From positions 98,777-162,776 of the forward strand of contig JBBQAM010000004.1 in the NCBI GenBank assembly GCA_038316335.1: a stretch of 64,000 nucleotides of DNA. Reading direction: 5' to 3'. Origin of the DNA: JALHST01 sp038316335 (lineage in GTDB: Bacteria > Bacteroidota > Bacteroidia > Flavobacteriales > Flavobacteriaceae). Under the pieces are notes generated by a model. The model was not told the DNA's origin and searched no databases. It worked only from the letters and a program-made list of their open reading frames with translations. Positions 47,327 to 57,559 of this stretch are shown in pieces (positions within the stretch are counted from its first letter, which is position 1; each line of letters opens with the position of its first letter). Both the position numbers and the translations under genes were made by a program.

Positions 47327-48688
47327 CTTCCCAATTTTCTTCATCTTATTGTACAAGGTTTGCCTTGAAATACCAAGTTGTTCTGCTGCTGCGCTGTAAT
47401 TGCCATTATTTTGATCAAGGGCGTTGGTAATCATTACAAGCTCCATATCCTCCAATGTATGGAGGCCGCTCTCAACCGATATGGCCGCCTTCGAATTCAA
47501 GATAAAATCATTCGGTTTCAGTACATTGCCCTCGCTGAGTATTACAGCGCGTTCTATGGTATGTTGCAATTCCCGTATATTGCCGGGCCATTGATACTCT
47601 ATTAATTTCTCTAGTGCCATCTCATTCAGGCGCAATCCAAATTTACCATATTTGGCGGCAAATTTAGTCAAGTAGAAATTTGCCAATAACAACACATCGT
47701 TTTCACGATCCCGTAACGCAGGTACCTCAATATGTATTGTGTTTATGCGATACAATAAGTCTTCCCTGAAAATGCCATCGACCACCATCTGGGCCAAGTT
47801 GCAATTGGTAGCACAGACCAACCGAATGTCTACCGATATGGGTTTGTTGGCACCTACGCGTACAATGGTCTTATTTTGAATTGCCGAAAGTAATTTGGCT
47901 TGGGTCTGCAAGGACAAATTACCGATTTCGTCTAAGAACAAGGTGCCACCACTGGCGGCTTCGAACTTCCCTGCCCGATCCTCCTTTGCATCGGTAAAAG
48001 ATCCTTTAACATGACCGAAGAGCTCACTTTCAAAAAGACTCTCGGAAATTGAACCCATATCTACTGCAATAAAAACCTCATTGTTCCTGATAGACATGCG
48101 ATGTAGCTCCCTTGCAATAAGCTCCTTCCCGGTGCCATTTTCACCAGTAATCAATACATTTACATCGGTTTTGGCCACTTTCCGTGTCAAATTCAAAACT
48201 GCGTTCAGGGCTTTTGAATCTCCTACGATATGGTTATGATCATAATTTATTAGCTGCTTTAGATTGCTCTCCTGCTGTTTTAACTTATGAATTTCCTTTA
48301 GTGATTTTCTAAGTTCAAAAGCTGATCGCACGGTTGCCAGCAACTTTTCATTGTTCCACGGTTTCAATATAAAGTCTGAAGCACCCTCCTTCAGCGCGCG
48401 CACCGCCAAATCGACTGCTCCATAAGCGGTCATCATGATTACAGAGGTCTGAGGCGCCTTCTTTCTAATTTCCCGTAACCAAAAAAGGCCTTCGTTGCCC
48501 GTATTCACCCCGGCCGAAAAATTCATATCCAACAAGATGATGTCGACATCGGCCAAGTTGGGATAGGAAGCCAGTTGGTTGGGATTGGACATGATGGTAA
48601 CATGCTTATAATCAAACTGTAATAAGATTTCAAGTGCGCTTAAAACGCTTTTATTATCATCAACGATCAAGATTTTCGCGTCGAGCAT
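47324..48688 (-). CDS. NtrC-family sigma-54-dependent response regulator
   Basis: 454 residues. Receiver domain 1-120 (ILIVDDNKS, phospho-acceptor Asp54 in ILLDMNF, MMTAYG, ILKPW). AAA+ domain with Walker A GENGTGKE, Walker B GGTLFLDEIG and the sigma-54-contact loop as GSFTDA rather than GAFTGA. The C-terminal Fis-type helix-turn-helix ends EQLGISRQTLYNKMKKIGK. It should activate sigma-54 promoters when phosphorylated by the neighbouring kinase. Divergent from tolC, with a candidate sigma-54 promoter between. Confidence 0.94.
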   Translation of the reverse strand: MLDAKILIVDDNKSVLSALEILLQFDYKHVTIMSNPNQLASYPNLADVDIILLDMNFSAGVNTGNEGLFWLREIRKKAPQTSVIMMTAYGAVDLAVRALKEGASDFILKPWNNEKLLATVRSAFELRKSLKEIHKLKQQESNLKQLINYDHNHIVGDSKALNAVLNLTRKVAKTDVNVLITGENGTGKELIARELHRMSIRNNEVFIAVDMGSISESLFESELFGHVKGSFTDAKEDRAGKFEAASGGTLFLDEIGNLSLQTQAKLLSAIQNKTIVRVGANKPISVDIRLVCATNCNLAQMVVDGIFREDLLYRINTIHIEVPALRDRENDVLLLANFYLTKFAAKYGKFGLRLNEMALEKLIEYQWPGNIRELQHTIERAVILSEGNVLKPNDFILNSKAAISVESGLHTLEDMELVMITNALDQNNGNYSAAAEQLGISRQTLYNKMKKIGK

Positions 48689-48946
48689 TTTAAGAAGTTA
48701 TTGAGTTAAGGTTTACGAATTTAACACGCTGCCATCGTGTTCGCCATTCAGCCATTCAAAAAATGTGCCCATTTTGTGAAAATCCTCCAAGGCCCAACAA
48801 TAGGTAGATAAAGCTACGACTTGTAATCAGGATATAAAACAAAGTGTCAATAATTTTTACAATATCTGTACAACTATTTTACACTGCCTGACACCAATCA
48901 ACATAATTTTAATTTTAAGTATTTGATTATCAATATATTATAATTG

Positions 48947-48961
48947 TGGCATAAGAATGGT
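48947..48961 (+). promoter_or_regulatory. Candidate sigma-54 promoter upstream of tolC
   Basis: TGGCAT-N5-TGGT: the -24 element TGGCA is perfect and the G of the -12 element is at the right distance, but the following C is T. The start codon is 26 bp past the element, so the leader would be very short (about 14 nt). A NtrC-type activator is encoded next door. Confidence 0.4.
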
Positions 48962-48986
48962 AATCGCTGTGGCATACCAATAACAT

Positions 48987-50327
48987 ATGATTACCCTTTT
49001 TAGAATATTGATCGTCTTACTCTTAACTGCCTTGACCCACCTGGCCGCCCAAACTACTTGGTCCCTGGATGACTGTGTGTCCTACGCCCTTGAGCACAAC
49101 TTGCAGTTGAAGGATTTTAAATATGTAAAGGATTCGGGCAGGGAAACCTTTCGACAATCGATACGGGATTTACTCCCCAACATCGGGGGAGAATCTTCCT
49201 ATGTCGTCAGTTATGGGCGCTCGACCGACCCCTTTACCAATGATATAGTCAATTCCGATTTTTTCAATAACAATTATTCGCTCAACGCTTCGATGGATAT
49301 CTTTCAGGGATTCCAAAAATTAAATTCGATCCGAGCCTCGAAATTTTTGTATCAGGCGACGATGGAAGATCTGGAACAACAGAAATATTTACTAGCCTTC
49401 CGAGTGATGACGGCCTACTATGACATTAAATTTTATGAAGGTCTGTTGAACAATTCGATAGATCAATCTAAAATTTCAGAGAGCAACTATGTCCTTGTCA
49501 AAAGGCAAATAGAACTTGGACTAAAAGCGGGTTCAGATTTATATGAGGCCGAGGCTACCCTGCTTGGCGATAAATTATTGGTCACTCAAAATGAGAATCT
49601 CTTGGCGGCGACCAAACTCACTTTGTTACAGGAAATGAACTTAGGGAATGTTACCGACATTGTCCTTCAAGACGATCTCGAATTCGTTGAAAATAAATCT
49701 CCGGACATCGATATCGATTCGGTTTTCAATACGGCCAAAGGTTTTATCCCTATATTAAAATCAAAGGAACTTCGTGCGAAAGCCGCCAAGAAGGAGCTTC
49801 AGGCAGCTAGGGGCGGACTCTATCCGGCTATTTCAATTTTTTCTGGGTATAGTACTGGGTATTATGAAACTACTATAGATACTTTGGGCATTATAATTCC
49901 CTTTAAAAATCAGTTTAAGGATAACGCATCACACTATATTGGCGCGTCTATTACAATTCCTATAAGCTACGGTTGGTCTCGCCGTTCAAAGGTGAAACAG
50001 CAGAAAATAAACCTCGCACGTGCCCAAAATAGTGTTGACCTGCAAGAGCAGGAACTCTTTAAGATAATTCAACAGTTGGTGCAACAGAACGATGCATTTC
50101 AAGTGGAAACGGAGCAGAGCACTAAAAAAATGGAGGCCCAAGCATTGGCATTTGAAATAGCTCAGAAGAAATATGAGAAAGGATTGATAAATGCATTGGA
50201 GCTTTTTCAAGCGAAGAATTTATACGGCACCTCACAGAATGAAAACCTACAAGTACGTATCAAACTCCAGCTGAATCAAAAGACACTCGATTTTTATCGC
50301 GGCTTGCCCGTGTTCAATATAAACTAA
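48987..50327 (+). CDS. tolC: TolC-family outer-membrane efflux protein
   Basis: 446 residues with a signal peptide ending near HLAAQ. The mature part has the two-fold repeat of long helices and short barrel strands of TolC: WSLDDCVSYALEHNLQLKDFKYV, NYSLNASMDIFQGFQKLNSIRASK, and the second copy ASITIPISYGWSRRSKVKQQKINLARAQNSVDLQEQEL. It forms the outer-membrane duct of a tripartite exporter, with the HlyD-like adaptor and MacB-type permeases encoded downstream. Confidence 0.92.
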   Translation: MITLFRILIVLLLTALTHLAAQTTWSLDDCVSYALEHNLQLKDFKYVKDSGRETFRQSIRDLLPNIGGESSYVVSYGRSTDPFTNDIVNSDFFNNNYSLNASMDIFQGFQKLNSIRASKFLYQATMEDLEQQKYLLAFRVMTAYYDIKFYEGLLNNSIDQSKISESNYVLVKRQIELGLKAGSDLYEAEATLLGDKLLVTQNENLLAATKLTLLQEMNLGNVTDIVLQDDLEFVENKSPDIDIDSVFNTAKGFIPILKSKELRAKAAKKELQAARGGLYPAISIFSGYSTGYYETTIDTLGIIIPFKNQFKDNASHYIGASITIPISYGWSRRSKVKQQKINLARAQNSVDLQEQELFKIIQQLVQQNDAFQVETEQSTKKMEAQALAFEIAQKKYEKGLINALELFQAKNLYGTSQNENLQVRIKLQLNQKTLDFYRGLPVFNIN

Positions 50328-50541
50328 CATCAACATTAAAAAAGGAAGACAATAGACGAAAGACAAAAGGACAACGGGTTAGGAAAAAACAGAAAGGACG
50401 AAATTTCAGAATCGCAAAACAGCGGTCATACCATCACTAAGTAGCTGGCCCTTTCAAGAAATACGGGGTAACCTTTAGCAGTTCGTTTAGTGGCAGATTG
50501 AAGTTTCATGAAGTATCATGAGGTAATAAACAAAATACAAA

Positions 50542-51792
50542 ATGGATATAAAACTAGAAAAGAAAAAAGGATTACGGCCCAAACATTATGGGTACATTGC
50601 CCTTGGGCTATTGTTACTTTTTGTAGCATGGAAAATGATTTTCAGCCCGTCAGTATCCACTTTTCGAACCGAAAAGGACAAACTTACCATTGCAGAGGTA
50701 ACCCAGGGAAAATTTGATGATTACATCACCATCAATGGAAACGTAGCCCCCATTGCTACTATATATATGGACGCCTATGAGGGAGGGCGTGTGGCCGAAA
50801 AATTGATAGAGGAAGGCGCGATGGTAAAAGAAGGTGATATCATCCTGAAATTGGAGAACATGAACTTATACGAGGATATTCTACAAAGCGAGAGTAATCT
50901 GGCATTGAAACAGAACGACTTGCGATCCACAAAGCTCAATTTTGACTCCCGCCAGGTTGAAGGGCGCAAATCGTTGGCTACAGCCAGTACCGACCTTCAG
51001 AAACAAAAACGGAACTTTGAACAGAATCAGGCCCTTTATGATGATCAACTTATTTCTAAAGAAGTCTATTTGACCTCAAAAGAAAATTATGAGCTTTCCC
51101 AGAAACAATTTGAAATCATAAAAGTACAGACCGAAAACGATGATGAATTGCGCAAGACCTCCTTGACCGGTCTCGATGCCGATTTGGCACGAATGCAGAA
51201 AACGTTGGGCATGGTGTATCAACGCCTGGATCACTTAAACGTTCGCGCTCCTGCGGATGGGCAGCTAGGGTTTCTGGATGCTGAAATCGGCCAAAATATA
51301 GATCAAGGGCAGCGTATCGGTCAGATCAACGTGCTGACCGACTATAAGATCGAGGCGTCTATCGATGAACATTACATCGACCGTGTCATTCGAGATCTCA
51401 CGGCACTCCTCGAACGAAATGGAAATGACTATCCGCTCAGGGTCCGAAAAGTCTATCCCGAAGTGCGTAATGGCAAATTCAAGGTCGATCTGGTGTTTAC
51501 CGGCGAAAAACCCGAAACCATTCGTACTGGGCAGAGTTATAACATCAAATTACAATTGGGGGAATCGAGTGACGCGCTACTTTTGCCAAAAGGAAGCTTC
51601 TTTCAAAGCACTGGAGGCCAATGGATCTATGTAGTCGGCCCGAATGGTGACGAAGCCTTACGCCGTACGATCAGGATCGGGAAGCAGAACTCAAGATATT
51701 ATGAAGTCCTAGAAGGACTCCAGGCCGGTGAAAAAGTGATAACCAGTAATTATGATAGCTTTGGGGATGCCGAACGTATCGTGCTAAAATAA
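50542..51792 (+). CDS. HlyD/MacA-like periplasmic adaptor
   Basis: 416 residues. A single N-terminal membrane helix (YIALGLLLLFVAWKMI, about 20-35) anchors it in the inner membrane. The beta-barrel/lipoyl regions include GNVAPIATIYMDAYEGGRVAEKLIEEGAMVKEGDIILKLEN and VRAPADGQLGFLDAEIGQNIDQGQRIGQI, with a coiled-coil hairpin between (about 110-200). It should bridge the MacB-like permease and TolC. The gap to tolC is 214 bp, so it may also have its own start; TGGCA at 50490-50494 has no matching -12 element. Confidence 0.9.
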   Translation: MDIKLEKKKGLRPKHYGYIALGLLLLFVAWKMIFSPSVSTFRTEKDKLTIAEVTQGKFDDYITINGNVAPIATIYMDAYEGGRVAEKLIEEGAMVKEGDIILKLENMNLYEDILQSESNLALKQNDLRSTKLNFDSRQVEGRKSLATASTDLQKQKRNFEQNQALYDDQLISKEVYLTSKENYELSQKQFEIIKVQTENDDELRKTSLTGLDADLARMQKTLGMVYQRLDHLNVRAPADGQLGFLDAEIGQNIDQGQRIGQINVLTDYKIEASIDEHYIDRVIRDLTALLERNGNDYPLRVRKVYPEVRNGKFKVDLVFTGEKPETIRTGQSYNIKLQLGESSDALLLPKGSFFQSTGGQWIYVVGPNGDEALRRTIRIGKQNSRYYEVLEGLQAGEKVITSNYDSFGDAERIVLK

Positions 51793-51893
51793 GCGGCCGA
51801 CATATCGGCATAAAGAAAATAATTTAAAAAAGTGTCACAAAAAACGATGTGGCGACGTCTTTATACTAACACGTAAAACTAAATTAAACAAGA

Positions 51894-52589
51894 ATGATAC
51901 TGATCCAGAATTTAAAAAAGAGCTTTCGTACCGAGGAGGTCGAAACCTTGGCGTTGAACAATGTAAAACTCAAAGTCGAAGATGGCGAATTCGTCGCCAT
52001 CATGGGGCCTTCCGGTTGTGGGAAATCAACCTTGCTGAATATTATAGGGATGCTTGACAATCCTACCGAAGGCCACTATCAATTTGCAGGTCATGAAGTA
52101 GGAGGCCTTAAGGAACGACAGCGTACAGAACTGCGAAAAGGAAATCTGGGCTTTGTTTTTCAAAGCTTCAATCTGATCGACGAGCTTACGGTCTTTGAAA
52201 ATGTAGAGCTTCCGTTGATTTACCTTAAAATGAAAAAGGGCGAACGCAGGGAAAAGGTGATGAAAGTCTTAGAGCGGATGAAGATTGCTCATCGTGAAAA
52301 ACATTTTCCCCATCAACTATCCGGCGGACAACAGCAGCGCGTCGCGATTGCAAGGGCGGTTGTAACCAACCCCAAGTTAATCCTGGCGGATGAGCCAACG
52401 GGAAACCTCGACTCTAAAAATGGTACCGAGGTGATGAACTTGTTGACCGAATTGAACCAGGAAGGCACCACCATTGTCATGGTAACCCACTCAGATCATG
52501 ATTCGCATTATGCGCATCGCATTGTAAACCTGTTCGATGGTCAGATAGTTACCGAAAGCCACAATAGGGCCATTGGAGCAATGATGTAG
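51894..52589 (+). CDS. MacB/LolD-type ABC ATPase
   Basis: 231 residues, a complete nucleotide-binding domain: Walker A GPSGCGKST, Q-loop FVFQSFNLIDELTVFENVELPL, signature LSGGQQQRVAIARAV, Walker B LILADEPTGNLDS, switch VTHSDHD. MacB/LolD-type ATPases drive mechanotransmission from the cytoplasm to FtsX-like permeases. It is the only such ATPase in the tolC-to-permease cluster, so it may power several of the five permeases that follow (inference). The last ten residues (SHNRAIGAMM) are unconserved-looking. Confidence 0.93.
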   Translation: MILIQNLKKSFRTEEVETLALNNVKLKVEDGEFVAIMGPSGCGKSTLLNIIGMLDNPTEGHYQFAGHEVGGLKERQRTELRKGNLGFVFQSFNLIDELTVFENVELPLIYLKMKKGERREKVMKVLERMKIAHREKHFPHQLSGGQQQRVAIARAVVTNPKLILADEPTGNLDSKNGTEVMNLLTELNQEGTTIVMVTHSDHDSHYAHRIVNLFDGQIVTESHNRAIGAMM

Positions 52590-52657
52590 CCACTGAGCCG
52601 GGTGGACGTGCCTGCACCTATTTTAGCGTTTATTCATCAATCAAAAATCAATCAATC

Positions 52658-55057
52658 ATGTTTAAGAATTATCTAAAAATCGCCTGGCGAAACCTTCGTA
52701 AAAACAAGGGGTATTCGGCCATAAATATTGGCGGATTGGCACTTGGAATGGCGGTAACGCTTATCATCGGGCTTTGGGTACAAGACGAATTGACCTACAA
52801 TAAGTATTTCAAAAACAAGGACCAGATCGCTCAGGTGTACCAGTCCCAGACCTTCAACGGCAACACAGGTACCGGGCCTGCCATCCCTAGACCTCTGGAA
52901 AAGGCCTTAAGGGATGGATATGCGGATAATTTCAAACATCTCGTCATGTGCACCTGGAACAATTCGAGATATCTCAAATACAAGGAGAAGAGCCTTTCTA
53001 AAACAGGGTACTTCATGCAGGCGGAAGGTCCGGAAATGCTCGACCTGAACATCTTGAAAGGGGAGAAAGATGGCTTGCGTGAAATCAATTCGGTGATGCT
53101 TTCCGAATCGGTCGCCCATGCACTTTTCGGGGATGAAGAACCCATCGGGAAGTCCCTCAAGGTGAACAATCAATACGACGTGAATGTGAGTGCGGTGTAT
53201 GAGGATGTACCGTTTAATAACGCTTTTCATGATGCCGAATTTCTCATGCCTTGGGATAAAGTGCTAGCTACCCAGGAGTGGATGAAAAACGCTGAAGATC
53301 AGTGGGGAAACAACTCCTTTCAGATGTTCGTTCAGATCGCCGATAATACCACTATGGAAAAAGTTACCGAGGCAATCCTGGATGTGAAAAAGAAGTTGAA
53401 TGAAGAAACGGTCGAATACAATCCAAGAATATTTCTCTTTCCCATGCAAGAATGGTATCTGCGCAACAATTTCGAGGACGGCAAGCAGGTCGGCGGGCGG
53501 ATAAAATATGTATGGCTCTTCGGAATTATCGGAGTGTTCGTGTTGCTTTTGGCCTGTATAAACTTTATGAACCTAAGTACGGCAAGGTCTGAAAAAAGGG
53601 CCAAGGAAGTTGGGATTCGAAAATCGATCGGCTCCCAGAGAAACCAATTGATCAACCAATTCCTGAGCGAATCTTTTTTGGTGGTTTTGTTCGCTTTTGT
53701 TATATCAGTACTTATTGTACTCGTCTCCTTAAATGCATTTAATGAGCTCTCAAAAAAGGAAATTTCCTTTCCTTGGGCCAATGGCATTTTTTGGGTAAGC
53801 TCGTTGCTGTTCATCTTATTTACGGCCTTAGTGGCTGGCAGTTATCCAGCGCTATATTTATCGTCATTCAAACCTGTCGATGTTTTAAAGGGAACTTTCA
53901 AGGCAGGAAAATATGCCGGTTTGCCGAGAAAAATATTAGTAGTCGTGCAATTTACGGTTTCTGTGGCCTTTATCATCGGCACCGTAATCGTGATGCAACA
54001 GATCAACCATGCCAAAAATCGTCCGGTCGGATATAACAAGGAAGGACTAGTGCAAATCCCCACGTTCAGTGAGGATTTCGAAGGAAAATACGATTTGATG
54101 CGCAGTGAGTTTTTGAATTCGAATGCCGTAGTTGAAATGTCGGCTTCGAGCAGTCCCACAACGCAGATTTGGTCGAACCGTAGCGGATTTGACTGGGAAG
54201 GCAAACCGGAAGGCTTTCAAGAAGACCTGGCATGGACCGAAGTTACGCCCGAATACGCGAAGTCATTGGGTATGAAAATTGTCGAAGGACGTGATTTTTC
54301 TAGGGATTTTGCTACCGATTCGAATGCCGTTCTGATCAATCGGACAGCCGTAAAATATATGGGGCTTAAAGATCCCGTTGGCATGTTATTAAAAGACGAT
54401 GATAAAGAAGATCCAGGGCCGCCATTGAAGATAATCGGGGTCGTTGAGGATATGATTACGCAATCCCCATATGAACCTGTAAAACAAGGAGTGTATGTAT
54501 ATGACAAACATGGCAATTCTAGTTATTATAATCTACGGCTGAACCCGAATCAAAGTGCAAGTCAGAATTTGGCCGTTATTGAACGGGTTTTTAAAGAACA
54601 TTTTCCAGACCTTCCTTTTGAATATGATTTTGTGGATAGTGAATACGGGGAAAAATTTGCCTCGGAGGAACGAATCGGGACGCTATCGGGTGTTTTTACT
54701 GCCCTGGCCATTTTAATCAGCTGTCTGGGCCTATTCGGACTCACCTCCTTTGTGGCCGAACAACGCACCAAGGAAATTGGGGTTCGCAAGGTCTTAGGGG
54801 CATCGGTGTTCAGCCTATGGAACATGCTTTCAAAAGACTTTTTAAAACTTGTGATCATCTCCTGTTTTATTGCGATTCCCATCTCCTATTATATCATGAA
54901 CGGTTGGCTGCAGGACTACCCGTACCATGTGCTCTTAAAATGGTGGATTTTCGCGTTGGCGGTCATCGGGGCCATGGCAATAACCGTGCTTACGGTTAGT
55001 TTCCAGGCCATAAAAGCAGCGAATGCGAATCCGGTGAAAAGTTTGCGTACGGAATAA
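52658..55057 (+). CDS. FtsX/MacB-family permease 1
   Basis: 799 residues: N-terminal helix (YSAINIGGLALGMAVTLIIGLWV, about 20-42), periplasmic MacB_PCD-like domain, three helices with NFMNLSTARSEKRAKEVGIRKSIG (about 305-420), a second periplasmic domain and a final FtsX block with ISCLGLFGLTSFVAEQRTKEIGVRKVLG, ending ANPVKSLRTE. Duplicated domains make it the long Bacteroidota type. It follows the ATPase gene by 68 bp and likely forms the exporter with it. Substrate unknown. Confidence 0.92.
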   Translation: MFKNYLKIAWRNLRKNKGYSAINIGGLALGMAVTLIIGLWVQDELTYNKYFKNKDQIAQVYQSQTFNGNTGTGPAIPRPLEKALRDGYADNFKHLVMCTWNNSRYLKYKEKSLSKTGYFMQAEGPEMLDLNILKGEKDGLREINSVMLSESVAHALFGDEEPIGKSLKVNNQYDVNVSAVYEDVPFNNAFHDAEFLMPWDKVLATQEWMKNAEDQWGNNSFQMFVQIADNTTMEKVTEAILDVKKKLNEETVEYNPRIFLFPMQEWYLRNNFEDGKQVGGRIKYVWLFGIIGVFVLLLACINFMNLSTARSEKRAKEVGIRKSIGSQRNQLINQFLSESFLVVLFAFVISVLIVLVSLNAFNELSKKEISFPWANGIFWVSSLLFILFTALVAGSYPALYLSSFKPVDVLKGTFKAGKYAGLPRKILVVVQFTVSVAFIIGTVIVMQQINHAKNRPVGYNKEGLVQIPTFSEDFEGKYDLMRSEFLNSNAVVEMSASSSPTTQIWSNRSGFDWEGKPEGFQEDLAWTEVTPEYAKSLGMKIVEGRDFSRDFATDSNAVLINRTAVKYMGLKDPVGMLLKDDDKEDPGPPLKIIGVVEDMITQSPYEPVKQGVYVYDKHGNSSYYNLRLNPNQSASQNLAVIERVFKEHFPDLPFEYDFVDSEYGEKFASEERIGTLSGVFTALAILISCLGLFGLTSFVAEQRTKEIGVRKVLGASVFSLWNMLSKDFLKLVIISCFIAIPISYYIMNGWLQDYPYHVLLKWWIFALAVIGAMAITVLTVSFQAIKAANANPVKSLRTE

Positions 55058-55108
55058 AAAACCTTTCCCTTATCTAAGGTGGATGTTAAAAATTGAAAAC
55101 TTAATGTC

Positions 55109-57508
55109 ATGTTTAAAAACTATCTCAAAATCGCGTGGAGGAACTTATTAAAAAATAAGGGGTATTCTGCCATCAACATTGGAGGCCTAGCCATTGGCAT
55201 GGCGTGCTTCCTTTTGATTACGGTTTTTATACAATCTGAATTGTCATTTGACAGGTATCATGAAAAAGGAGATCGGATTTATCGGGTCGATCATCATAGT
55301 AACCCAAAGGACCACAATGATGCCTGGGTCTGGGGGAATGCACCAGTAGGTGCGGCCTTAAAAACCGATTTTTCAGAAGTGGTGGAAACCGTGCAGTTCT
55401 CAGGCCGTTCAGATGTTTTGTTTAAATATGGGGATCGTTCTTTTCAGGAATCAAATTGTTTTTATGTAGATCCCAGCGTTTTCGGCGTCTTTAGTTGGCC
55501 GCTCATTTCAGGAAATCCAAAGACCGCCTTGGAAGCTCCTTATTCTATTGTACTTACCGAAAGTAGTGCGAAAAAATATTTTGGGGATCAAGACCCGATG
55601 GGAAAATCAATCGAAGGGATCGGTGGTCGGGCCAATGATGGAGTATATACTGTCACAGGAGTCATGAAGGACGTCCCTTCTAATTCCCATTTTGATTTCG
55701 ACTTTCTTATGTCAATGAGTTCGTTCTACCAAACACGGCCTGAAATTTTTGATATGTGGGGCTATGTTGACTTCTACACGTATTTTTTAGTTTCCGGGAA
55801 TTTTAATCAAGCGGCATTTCAATCAAAAATGCCCGAATTCCTTAAAAAAAATTGGCCCATAAGAGAAGATTCGTATTACAATATCACTTTTGAACCCCTT
55901 AAGGATGTGTACCTCCATTCGACCGCCCAAAGACAGCCAGGGGTTATAGGTAGCTTATCAAATCTTTATATTTTCGGAATTATAGGAATCTTTATCTTGA
56001 TCATTGCTTCGATCAATTTTATGAATCTTGCGACCGCGAGATCCTTGGAAAGAGCTAAGGAAGTTGGCATACGAAAGGTAATAGGGGCCAACAAAAAGGG
56101 ACTCGTGTTTCAATTTTTAGGGGAGTCGTTGACCATGGTCCTTATGGCCGCGACCCTTGGTCTGGGGTTGGTCATTTTCTGCCTCCCTTGGATGCGGGAA
56201 ATAACTGGAAAGCCATTTTTTACCACTACCATTTTGAATACATCAACCCTCCTCATGTATATCATAACCGCACTGATCACTGGCTTGTTGGCAGGTACCT
56301 ACCCAGCTTTTATTTTATCGGGTTATACCCCCGTTGGGGTTTTAAAGGGTGTATTCAGAGCTTCGCCAAAAGGGACCAGTATACGAAGGAGTCTCGTAGT
56401 TTTTCAATTCAGTCTTTCTATAGCACTCATTGCAAGTACTGCAATTGTGTTTTATCAATTGAGTTATATGCTTCATAAAAATCTAGGATTTGATCGTGAG
56501 CAAATGCTTGTCATCGACTTTAATTATGATAGTAAGGTAGTCGGCGGAATCGAAGCGATCAAGAATACATTTTTGGAGAATTCGGAGGTGGCTTCGGTTT
56601 CGGCCTCCAGAACGGTCCCGGGAGCCCATTTCCCCGGAGCGGGCACGTTCATTGAGACTACGGAGGGGAAAATGGAATTATTTGAACCTTCGTTGTACGA
56701 AGTTGATGTAGATTTTATTCCTCATTTCGGAATGCAAATGGCCGCGGGCAGGTCCTATTCGAGGGATTTTCCTGCGGATACGATTTCCTCACTGGTGGTC
56801 AACGAGGCGGCCGTATCGTATTTTGGTTATTCCGAACCTGCTGATATCCTCGGAAAGCGTTTTGAGCAATGGGGAAAAGAGGGGCAGATAATCGGGGTAG
56901 TCAAGGATTTTAACTTTTTGTCACTGCACCAAAAGGTGGAGCCCTTGACCTTGCGTTTGGAACCGACCAGTAGTCGCTATTTGACCTTAAAGATCCAGAC
57001 TACCGATATGCCGCGCACCTTGGCTGACATTGAAGGTATTTGGAAAGCGGTTGCGCCGCATCGACCCTTTCTTTATAGCTTTTTAGATGAATCGTTTAAT
57101 CAGCAGTATGAAAGCGATATCAGGTTTAAAAACGTATTCTCGATTTTTTCGGGGTTGACCATTTTGATCGCCTGTTTGGGACTCTTGGGGCTCGCAACCT
57201 ATAGTGCAATGCAACGTACCAAGGAAATCGGGATTCGAAAAGTGTTGGGGGCTGGATCCCTTAGTATCGTTCAACTGCTTTCGAAGGAGTTTATAAAATT
57301 GGTCGTAATAGCCATTTTCATCGCAACACCGTTTGCTTGGTACGCCATGCGTCAATGGTTGAACAATTATGCCTATCGGGTAGACATGAACTTTTGGGCA
57401 TTTTTCCTGGCAGGTGCCATTGCCTTGCTGATTGCCATATTGACAATCAGTTATCAGGCCATAAAAGCGGCCAATGCGAATCCGGTGAAAAGTTTGCGCT
57501 CGGAATAA
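55109..57508 (+). CDS. FtsX/MacB-family permease 2
   Basis: 799 residues with the same layout as permease 1 (start MFKNYLKIAWRNLLKNKGYSAINIGG, end ANPVKSLRSE). Core motifs are NFMNLATARSLERAKEVGIRKVIG and LIACLGLLGLATYSAMQRTKEIGIRKVLG. Gene length and the 51-bp spacer before it are the same as for the next gene's spacer, pointing to duplication. No ATPase is encoded with it. Confidence 0.92.
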   Translation: MFKNYLKIAWRNLLKNKGYSAINIGGLAIGMACFLLITVFIQSELSFDRYHEKGDRIYRVDHHSNPKDHNDAWVWGNAPVGAALKTDFSEVVETVQFSGRSDVLFKYGDRSFQESNCFYVDPSVFGVFSWPLISGNPKTALEAPYSIVLTESSAKKYFGDQDPMGKSIEGIGGRANDGVYTVTGVMKDVPSNSHFDFDFLMSMSSFYQTRPEIFDMWGYVDFYTYFLVSGNFNQAAFQSKMPEFLKKNWPIREDSYYNITFEPLKDVYLHSTAQRQPGVIGSLSNLYIFGIIGIFILIIASINFMNLATARSLERAKEVGIRKVIGANKKGLVFQFLGESLTMVLMAATLGLGLVIFCLPWMREITGKPFFTTTILNTSTLLMYIITALITGLLAGTYPAFILSGYTPVGVLKGVFRASPKGTSIRRSLVVFQFSLSIALIASTAIVFYQLSYMLHKNLGFDREQMLVIDFNYDSKVVGGIEAIKNTFLENSEVASVSASRTVPGAHFPGAGTFIETTEGKMELFEPSLYEVDVDFIPHFGMQMAAGRSYSRDFPADTISSLVVNEAAVSYFGYSEPADILGKRFEQWGKEGQIIGVVKDFNFLSLHQKVEPLTLRLEPTSSRYLTLKIQTTDMPRTLADIEGIWKAVAPHRPFLYSFLDESFNQQYESDIRFKNVFSIFSGLTILIACLGLLGLATYSAMQRTKEIGIRKVLGAGSLSIVQLLSKEFIKLVVIAIFIATPFAWYAMRQWLNNYAYRVDMNFWAFFLAGAIALLIAILTISYQAIKAANANPVKSLRSE

Positions 57509-57559
57509 AAAATCGCTTTCTTATCTAAGTTGGATGTTAAAAATTGAAAACTTAATGTC

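Noticed and set aside
51848..51864. TGGCGAC-type sigma-54 element before the ABC ATPase gene
   Set aside because: Only TGGC and a TT match; the -12 GC is missing.
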